Origin: Gammaproteobacteria bacterium
GTDB lineage: Bacteria; Pseudomonadota; Gammaproteobacteria; Arenicellales; Poriferihabitantaceae
Assembly (NCBI GenBank): GCA_009842505.1
Contig: VYFG01000046.1
Location: forward strand, 1 to 39,733
Length of the DNA stretch: 39,733 nt
Direction of reading: 5' to 3'
Shown piece after piece: positions 34,825-39,733 of the stretch. The notes below the pieces were generated by a model. That model searched no databases. It had not been told where the DNA came from and saw nothing but the letters and a program-made list of their open reading frames with translations. The position numbers and the translations under genes were made by a program. The number at the start of each line of letters is the position of its first letter. Within the stretch, counting starts at the first letter, position 1.

Positions 34825-35364
34825 TCAGAAATTCAGCTCCTCGATGGTGAGGCACTGGTTGGTGTACACGCAGACTTCCCCGGCGATGGTCAGTCCCTGC
34901 TCCACGATCGCCCGGGCGTCCAGGTCTGTGTTGGCCAGCAGCGCCATGGCCGCGGCCTTGGCGTAGTTTCCCCCGGAGCCGATGGCCATGATCCCCCGCT
35001 CCGGTTCGATGACATCGCCGTTGCCGGACAGCAGAAGCGAGGATTCACGGTCCGCGACCACCAGCAGGGCCTCGAGCCTGCGCAGCATTCGGTCGGTCCG
35101 CCAGTCCTTTGCCATCTCCACCGCGGCGCGGACCAGCTGGCCCTGGTGCTTCTCCAGCTTGCCCTCGAAACGCTCGAACAGGGTAAAAGCGTCCGCCGTG
35201 CCGCCCGCGAACCCGGCCAGCACCTGGTCCCGGTAGAGCCTGCGCACCTTGCGCGCATTGCCCTTCATCACCGTGTCCCCCATGGAGACCTGGCCGTCCC
35301 CGCCGATGACCACCTGGCCGTCCTTGCGGACGGACAGGATGGTTGTGCCTCTGAACTGCTGCAT
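34825..35364 (-). CDS. hslV: Protease subunit HslV
   Basis: A 179-residue proteasome-like peptidase. The sequence [29 protein letters not shown] shows the N-terminal threonine (Thr7) that becomes the nucleophile after the short propeptide is removed, with the conserved lysine region following. [15 protein letters not shown] is the family motif. The start at 35364 is fixed by this N-terminus, although the frame stays open upstream into the sspB region. First gene of hslV-hslU-plsC. Confidence 0.98.
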   Translation of the reverse strand: MQQFRGTTILSVRKDGQVVIGGDGQVSMGDTVMKGNARKVRRLYRDQVLAGFAGGTADAFTLFERFEGKLEKHQGQLVRAAVEMAKDWRTDRMLRRLEALLVVADRESSLLLSGNGDVIEPERGIMAIGSGGNYAKAAAMALLANTDLDARAIVEQGLTIAGEVCVYTNQCLTIEELNF

Positions 35365-35396
35365 ACGGGTACCTGCTTGAACGGTCGGAATTGTAG

Positions 35397-35423
35397 CAAT
35401 GCGGGCGAGAATCCCGATTTCAA
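35397..35423 (-). promoter_or_regulatory. Sigma-32-like promoter of hslVU
   Basis: On the minus strand TTGAAA (35418-35423), 13 bp, then CCGCATTG (35397-35404), near the sigma-32 consensus (CTTGAA, 11-15 bp, CCCCATNT). It lies 33 bp upstream of the hslV ATG. The known heat-shock regulation of hslVU supports it; the -10 is imperfect. Confidence 0.5.
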
Positions 35424-35461
35424 TCGACCCGCATAAGCGCCCCGGCGTTTCGCCGGCAGCG

Positions 35462-35905
35462 TTACTTGACCACCTTGAGGCGGGGGCCCGGCTGGCGTCC
35501 GTCGGACGATACCGCACCGCCTTCCCCCTCCCTGCCAGGCTCCGGGGGCTGCGGAGCGATTCCGCTGCCGCCCGCCTGGAAAACCACGCCCTGGCCATTC
35601 TCCCTGGCATACACCGCCAGTACCGACTCCACCGGGATGGCGATGTTTTCCGGGCGGCCCGCGAACCGCGCGGAAAAGAGCAGGTGGTCGTCGCCGATTT
35701 CCAAGTCCCGGACCGCATTCGGATGGATGTTGAGAACGATTTTTCCCTCCCGGGCATAGTCCGCGGGAATCTCCACCCCTGGCACGGTGACATCCACCAT
35801 GACCTGGGGGGTGAATCCCTCATCCAGGGACCAGTCGTAGATGGCGCGGACCAGGGCCATATGGGGCCGCGCGGGCCCGCTATGGGATCTGGTCTGTTCG
35901 CTCAC
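35462..35905 (-). CDS. sspB: ClpXP specificity-enhancing factor SspB
   Basis: A 147-residue adaptor that tethers ssrA-tagged proteins to ClpXP. The folded substrate-binding domain ([48 protein letters not shown]) is followed by a flexible Gly/Pro-rich linker and the ClpX-binding tail LKVVK, as in E. coli SspB (LRVVK). The start overlaps the sspA stop by 4 bases. The order petABC-sspA-sspB is standard in gammaproteobacteria. Confidence 0.96.
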   Translation of the reverse strand: MSEQTRSHSGPARPHMALVRAIYDWSLDEGFTPQVMVDVTVPGVEIPADYAREGKIVLNIHPNAVRDLEIGDDHLLFSARFAGRPENIAIPVESVLAVYARENGQGVVFQAGGSGIAPQPPEPGREGEGGAVSSDGRQPGPRLKVVK

Positions 35906-36573
35906 GCTTCCCTCATCTCCCGCTCCTGTTCGCTCAGGCTGTCACGAAACGCGGGTCTTGCGAATAACCGGCTGCCGTACTCCATGATCGGCGCAGCCTG
36001 CTTCGGCAGATCGATCCCCAGCGCCGGCAGCCGCCAGATCAACGGCGCCACGAACGTATCCACCAGCGTGTACTCGGGCCCGAGAAAGAAAGGCTGGTCG
36101 CGGAACAGTGGCGACAGCGCGATCAGCCCGTCATGGATGGACTTCCTCAGCTCCGCCGGCGGGTTCAGGGGCAGGGTGTCGCCGAGTTCGCAGATCGGCC
36201 GGAGCCAGTCCCGGTTCAGGCGGGAGATCATCAGGCGGGTCTTGGCGCGGGTAATCGGGTCTGCCGGCATCAGCGGCGGATGGGGGAACCGCTCGTCGAG
36301 ATACTCCAGGATGACGGACGTGTCGTACAGCGAGATATCCCTGTCCACCAGCGTCGGAGTCTCGCCATAGGGATTGTGCTCCACCAGTCGGCTCGGGTCT
36401 CCCCCGACGGGCAGGAAGTCCACTGTGCATTCGACGTCCTTTTCCAGCAGCACGATCCGCACGCAGTGACTGAGCACGCAGATCTGCCCGGACAGCAGCG
36501 TCATGGACGGACGCCGGTTGAGCAGGCTGCTGAGATCGTTCACGGCCTGGCTCTTGGCGTCAATGAGATACAT
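35902..36573 (-). CDS. sspA: Stringent starvation protein A SspA
   Basis: A 223-residue RNA-polymerase-associated protein with a glutathione-S-transferase fold but no GST catalysis. LNRRPSMTLLSG, CVRIVLLEKDVECTVDF, YGETPTLVDRDISLYDTSVILEYLDERFPHPPLMP and SLVDxxxAPLLWRLP-like VDTFVAPLIWRLPALGIDLP track the family closely. The ATG at 36573 lies inside the petC 3' end (14-bp overlap); a GTG at 36543 is an alternative. SspA usually controls stationary-phase and acid tolerance genes. Confidence 0.95.
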   Translation of the reverse strand: MYLIDAKSQAVNDLSSLLNRRPSMTLLSGQICVLSHCVRIVLLEKDVECTVDFLPVGGDPSRLVEHNPYGETPTLVDRDISLYDTSVILEYLDERFPHPPLMPADPITRAKTRLMISRLNRDWLRPICELGDTLPLNPPAELRKSIHDGLIALSPLFRDQPFFLGPEYTLVDTFVAPLIWRLPALGIDLPKQAAPIMEYGSRLFARPAFRDSLSEQEREMREA

Positions 36574-37318
36574 CGACGTCGCGCCAATACTCCCTTTTCA
36601 TCAGGTAGGCCAGCGCGCCGAACACGAACAGGAACAGCATCACCCACATGCCGTATTTCACCCGTACCAATCGTGCCGGCTCCCCCATGTAGATGAGGAA
36701 GTTTGTCAGGTCCTGCATCGCATGGTCGAATTCCTCCGGACTCATGCTGCCTTCGGTTTCCTGCTTGAAATGTTCGAATACCGGATTTCCATGCTCGTCA
36801 TCGCCGAACACCGCCCGCTGCCGGCCCTGCCAGTGCGCCAGCACGTGGGGCATGGCAACGTTGTCGAACACGACATTGTTCCACCCGCTGAAGGTGGTTT
36901 CGTCGACGTAGAAACCCTTGAGGTAGTTGTAGAGCCAGTCGGCGCCGCGCAGCCGGCCCACCAGCGACAGGTCCGGCGGCGCCACCCCGCCAAACCATTC
37001 CGCGGCCTTTTCCGGGGGCATGACCGAGGTCATGGGATCCCCGATCTTGGAGTCGGAGAAGATCATCTCCTGCAACACCAGTTCCTCCGGGATGTCGAGG
37101 TCCTTCGCCATGCGTTCATAGCGCATGAAGTTGGCGCTGTGGCAGGACAGGCAGTAGTTGACGAAAATCTTGGCGCCGTTCTGCAGGGACCGGGTGTCCT
37201 GCAGCCGCACCTCCATGGGCTCCAGTTCGATGCCGGCGTCGCCGGCGGCCATGGCCGTGACCGGGGCGAGCGCGAGCAGGCCGAAGCATGCGAGATTCTT
37301 CATGTTCTTCATCTTCAT
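36560..37318 (-). CDS. petC: Cytochrome c1 of the bc1 complex
   Basis: A 252-residue membrane-anchored c-type cytochrome. A signal peptide (MKNLACFGLLALAPVTAMAA) is followed by the heme site CLSCH in VNYCLSCHSANFMRYERM, the PDLSLVGRLRG segment and one C-terminal membrane helix (YGMWVMLFLFVFGALAYLM). It passes electrons from the Rieske protein to soluble carriers, plausibly the cytochrome c4 in this window. Its ATG overlaps the petB stop by four bases (ATGA). Confidence 0.96.
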   Translation of the reverse strand: MKMKNMKNLACFGLLALAPVTAMAAGDAGIELEPMEVRLQDTRSLQNGAKIFVNYCLSCHSANFMRYERMAKDLDIPEELVLQEMIFSDSKIGDPMTSVMPPEKAAEWFGGVAPPDLSLVGRLRGADWLYNYLKGFYVDETTFSGWNNVVFDNVAMPHVLAHWQGRQRAVFGDDEHGNPVFEHFKQETEGSMSPEEFDHAMQDLTNFLIYMGEPARLVRVKYGMWVMLFLFVFGALAYLMKREYWRDVDVSH

Positions 37319-38727
37319 CCGGTGACCCTCTCCGGGACGGGCTTGACCTCGTCCGCCTTGATCCAGCCCGGCCTGAGGCCGAAGTAAAACAGGATCAGGA
37401 CGCTGAGGATGGTGTACAGCCACTTCATGCCCGTCCCGAGGTCGGGCGTTTCCGCCCAGCACAGGTACAGGGATCCCGCGGCGAGCAGGACGCTGATCAC
37501 GAACAGCGCCAACCCGCTCTTGCCGACATTGTCCCCGGTGCCGGAGTAGCACGGCATCAGGAAGAAGTAGAGGAAGTAGACCACCGTGAGAAACTGCGCC
37601 ATGGCGGTGTATTCCGCCGAGGGCGGCTTGGTGCCCAGCCAGCCGAGCACCAGGAAAGTGACGGCGAAGATCCCGAGGAACGCCTTGGTGGAGAAGCCCC
37701 GGTAGCGCACGGACTTCACGGGGCTGCGGTCCAGCCAGGGCAGTAAGAAGAACACCACGATGGCGGCGCCCATGGCGAGCACGCCCCAGACCTGGGTCCC
37801 GGCGAAACTCGGAACCGCCCTTAGGATCGCGTAGTACGGCGTGAAATACCAAACCGGCGCAATGTGTTCCGGAGTCTTGAGCGGGTTCGCCGGCTCGAAG
37901 TTCGGCGGCTCGATGAAGTAGCCGCCCATTTCCGGCAGGAAGAACACCACGCCGAAGAAGAAGATCAGGAACACCACCATGCCGAGGGTGTCCTTGACCG
38001 TGTAGTACGGGTGGAACGGGATGCCGTCGGCGGGGGCATCCTTGCTCCAGCGGTTCCCCTTGGGCCCCTTCTTGATCTCGACGCCGTCGGGGTTGTTGGA
38101 GCCGGTCTCGTGCAGGGCGACGATGTGCAGCACCACCAGTCCCACGATAATGAACGGGATCAGGTAGTGGAACGCGTAGAACCGGTTCAGCGTGATGTCG
38201 GATATGACGTAGTCGCCGCGGATCCATTCGGACAGTACCGGTCCCACGATGGGCAGGGTCTCGAACAGGTTCACGATAACCTGGGCGCCCCAATAGGACA
38301 TCTGGCCCCACGGCAGCAGGTACCCGAAGAAGGCGGTGGCCATCATCGAGACATAGATGATCATGCCGAAGATCCAGATCAGCTCCCGCGGATTCCTGTA
38401 GGAGCCGTAGAGGAGCCCGCGGAACATGTGCAGGTAGATCACGATGAAGAAGAAGGAGGCGCCCGTCGAATGCATATAGCGCACGAACCAGCCGCCCCAG
38501 ACATCGCGCATGATGTATTCCACCGAGGCGAAGGCCAGTTCGGCATCGGGCTTGTAGTTCATCGCCAGCAGCACGCCGGTGACAATCTGCAGCACCAGCA
38601 CCAGCAGCGCCAGGCTGCCGAAGTAGTACCAGAAATTGAAATTCTTCGGCGCGAAATACCCGGTCAGGTGCTCCCGAACCAGCCGGTCCATGGGGAAGCG
38701 CTTGTTCAGCCATTCGTTGAAGCTCAT
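37315..38727 (-). CDS. petB: Cytochrome b of the bc1 complex
   Basis: A 470-residue integral membrane subunit that holds two b hemes and the two quinone sites. GGWFVRYMHSTGASFFFIVIYLHMFRGLLYGSY and RFYAFHYLIPFIIVGLVVLHIVALHETGSNNP carry the heme histidine pairs, and PEHIAPVWYFTPYYAIL contains the Qo-site PEWY-like motif (here PVWY). It is somewhat longer than the usual 400-430 residues, mainly at the C-terminus. Its start overlaps the petA stop by one base. Confidence 0.97.
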   Translation of the reverse strand: MSFNEWLNKRFPMDRLVREHLTGYFAPKNFNFWYYFGSLALLVLVLQIVTGVLLAMNYKPDAELAFASVEYIMRDVWGGWFVRYMHSTGASFFFIVIYLHMFRGLLYGSYRNPRELIWIFGMIIYVSMMATAFFGYLLPWGQMSYWGAQVIVNLFETLPIVGPVLSEWIRGDYVISDITLNRFYAFHYLIPFIIVGLVVLHIVALHETGSNNPDGVEIKKGPKGNRWSKDAPADGIPFHPYYTVKDTLGMVVFLIFFFGVVFFLPEMGGYFIEPPNFEPANPLKTPEHIAPVWYFTPYYAILRAVPSFAGTQVWGVLAMGAAIVVFFLLPWLDRSPVKSVRYRGFSTKAFLGIFAVTFLVLGWLGTKPPSAEYTAMAQFLTVVYFLYFFLMPCYSGTGDNVGKSGLALFVISVLLAAGSLYLCWAETPDLGTGMKWLYTILSVLILFYFGLRPGWIKADEVKPVPERVTG

Positions 38728-39305
38728 CAGGCAGTCTCCTCGTCGGAACCGATCAGGATTTCGGTGTCGCTGAGATACCTGTGGGGGGGCACCACGAGGT
38801 TCTTCGGCGCCGGCACGTTCTTGTAGACCCGGCCCGCCAGATCGAAGCGGGAACCGTGACAGGCGCACAGGAAGGGGGCGTCGGTGTCGGCGGAAAGTTC
38901 CGGCCGGTACTTGGGCGAGCAGCCGAGGTGGGTGCAGATGCCCACCAGTACCAGGATGTCATTCTTGATGGAGCGGTAGGGATTCGTGGCATACGCCGGC
39001 TGCTGGGCCATGCTGGAATCCGGGTCCACGAGCAGGTTGTCCATGCCGGCCAGAAAATCCAGCGCCTCCTGGCTGCGGCGGATGATCCAGACCGGCTTGC
39101 CGCGCCATTCGACGGTGAGCTGCTGGCCCATCTCCAGGCTGCCGATGTCCACCTTCACGGGAGCGCCGGCGGCCTTGGCCCTCTCGCTGGGCACCATGCT
39201 GCCGGCGAACGGCACCGCCAGGCCTACGGACCCGGCAATGCCCATGCCGGTTGTGGCAACGGTAAGCAGACGCCGACGCTTGTAGTCTACATGATCGTCA
39301 GTCAC
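38727..39305 (-). CDS. petA: Rieske iron-sulfur protein of the bc1 complex
   Basis: A 192-residue subunit holding a [2Fe-2S] cluster that takes the first electron from ubiquinol. The N-terminal YKRRRLLTVATTGMGIAGSVGLAVPF is an uncleaved Tat-type anchor. Cluster-binding boxes CTHLGC and CACHGSRF are intact. The start is GTG at 39305 (VTDDHVDYKRRR); an upstream ATG would add eleven residues not typical of the family. It is the first gene of petABC, which appears translationally coupled through to sspAB. Confidence 0.95.
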   Translation of the reverse strand: MTDDHVDYKRRRLLTVATTGMGIAGSVGLAVPFAGSMVPSERAKAAGAPVKVDIGSLEMGQQLTVEWRGKPVWIIRRSQEALDFLAGMDNLLVDPDSSMAQQPAYATNPYRSIKNDILVLVGICTHLGCSPKYRPELSADTDAPFLCACHGSRFDLAGRVYKNVPAPKNLVVPPHRYLSDTEILIGSDEETA

Positions 39306-39438
39306 GATTTTTCTCAAGCCTCGAAATTGAAATGCCATCCGGTTCACGAGGGGCCGTGGGCCGGCACCCGGCCATCCCCGGGATGTGTCGTCGCCAGCCA
39401 CCGCACCGATACGGTTGCCGGCGACCGGAAAACGGCGG

Positions 39439-39447
39439 ATTATATCA
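39439..39447 (-). promoter_or_regulatory. Extended -10 promoter of petABC
   Basis: On the minus strand TGATATAAT is a perfect -10 with the TGn extension, implying a leader of about 125 nt before the petA GTG. No -35 at the right distance is evident. The rest of 39306-39632 shows no gene and no other clear element. Confidence 0.5.
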
Positions 39448-39632
39448 AAATTCAGGTTCCGCAAGCTTCCGGGAAATCCCCGGCTACTCCCGGCAAACGA
39501 ACCTCCGGTCGGATGGATGGTGGTAGACTTGGAGAACGGTCCATGGGCCGGCTTCCATGACGCCGGTTTCGGTGGCGCCGGGCCGGCGGACAGTGTCCTG
39601 TCGCCACCCATCACTGACAATCGGGATTCGCG

Positions 39633-39680
39633 ATGGATCTTCACATCTGGACCCTGTACGCCACCGCCGCGTTCTTCCTA
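39633..39680 (+). pseudogene. LysE/RhtB-type exporter, 5' end only
   Basis: ATG at 39633 begins MDLHIWTLYATAAFFL, like the N-terminus of LysE/RhtB-family amino-acid exporters (MDxHTWLxFxxAxxxL before SLTPGPN). After codon 16 the sequence enters the terminal repeat and no family similarity continues. Only 16 residues support the call, so the family is tentative; the junction itself is clear. It is either a truncated gene or a gene interrupted at a repeat whose remainder lies outside the window. Confidence 0.4.
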
Positions 39681-39731
39681 GAGGTACTTGCAAAATTCCC
39701 CGGCCAAGCAGGTTCCTGCCTGACCGGAGGC
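39681..39731. repeat. Right copy of the 51-bp inverted terminal repeat
   Basis: Exact reverse complement of 1-51, with the same hairpin at 39700-39727 (GCAGG-TT-CCTGC at its tip). It begins directly after codon 16 of the exporter-like gene. In both copies the flanking gene, read toward the repeat, carries CGTTCTTCC 2-3 bases before the junction. Confidence 0.9.
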
Positions 39732-39733
39732 TA

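Overview
The window reads as a chromosomal stretch from a GC-rich, sulfur-oxidising gammaproteobacterium, probably near the Chromatiales/Ectothiorhodospiraceae. This rests on conserved blocks (leuS-lptE-holA, engB/cytochrome c4, uvrC-pgsA-tRNA Gly-Cys-Leu, hslVU, petABC-sspAB), on aprM-aprB-aprA (the AprM type of AMP-dependent sulfite oxidation), and on many c- and b-type cytochromes. Placement below class level is inference. No rRNA operon, CRISPR array or intact transposase was seen.

Layout. 1-51 is a hairpin-forming repeat that recurs inverted at 39681-39731. Next come a broken SDR-dehydrogenase fragment, a CAU tRNA, and rpoD on the minus strand with a long structured leader. Divergent leuS-lptE-holA follows. 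About 2.4 kb then separates holA from proA: AT-rich upstream DNA with a terminator and a strong promoter, a gene fusing an AbiEi-like N-terminus to a class II Fic domain, and a remnant of a tyrosine-integrase N-terminus. This looks like the scar of an integrated island. proA, engB, cytochrome c4, folD and a FabD-like transacylase follow.

The middle (14-20 kb) holds a histone-deacetylase-family hydrolase, a homocysteine methyltransferase, a secreted rhodanese with sufE, a Tat-type intradiol dioxygenase, rpmB-rpmG, and a cytochrome b561-YceI pair. At 20-25 kb lies a TPR protein downstream of aprMBA, whose upstream DNA contains a perfect 8-5-8 inverted repeat. Then come three tRNAs, pgsA, uvrC, efp and a two-gene module of unknown function (DUF3726-type protein plus a 543-residue protein).

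The right part is a proteostasis and respiration block: rpoH with a perfect CIRCE operator and phased upstream repeats, hslVU-plsC behind a sigma-32-like promoter, sspA-sspB, and the cytochrome bc1 operon petABC. The window ends in the first 16 codons of a probable LysE-type exporter, cut by the inverted copy of the terminal repeat.

Most distinctive: the Fic island with its integrase scar, the CIRCE control of the heat-shock sigma factor, the hairpin repeat that truncates a gene at each end, the aprMBA upstream inverted repeats, and the uncharacterised DUF3726 module.
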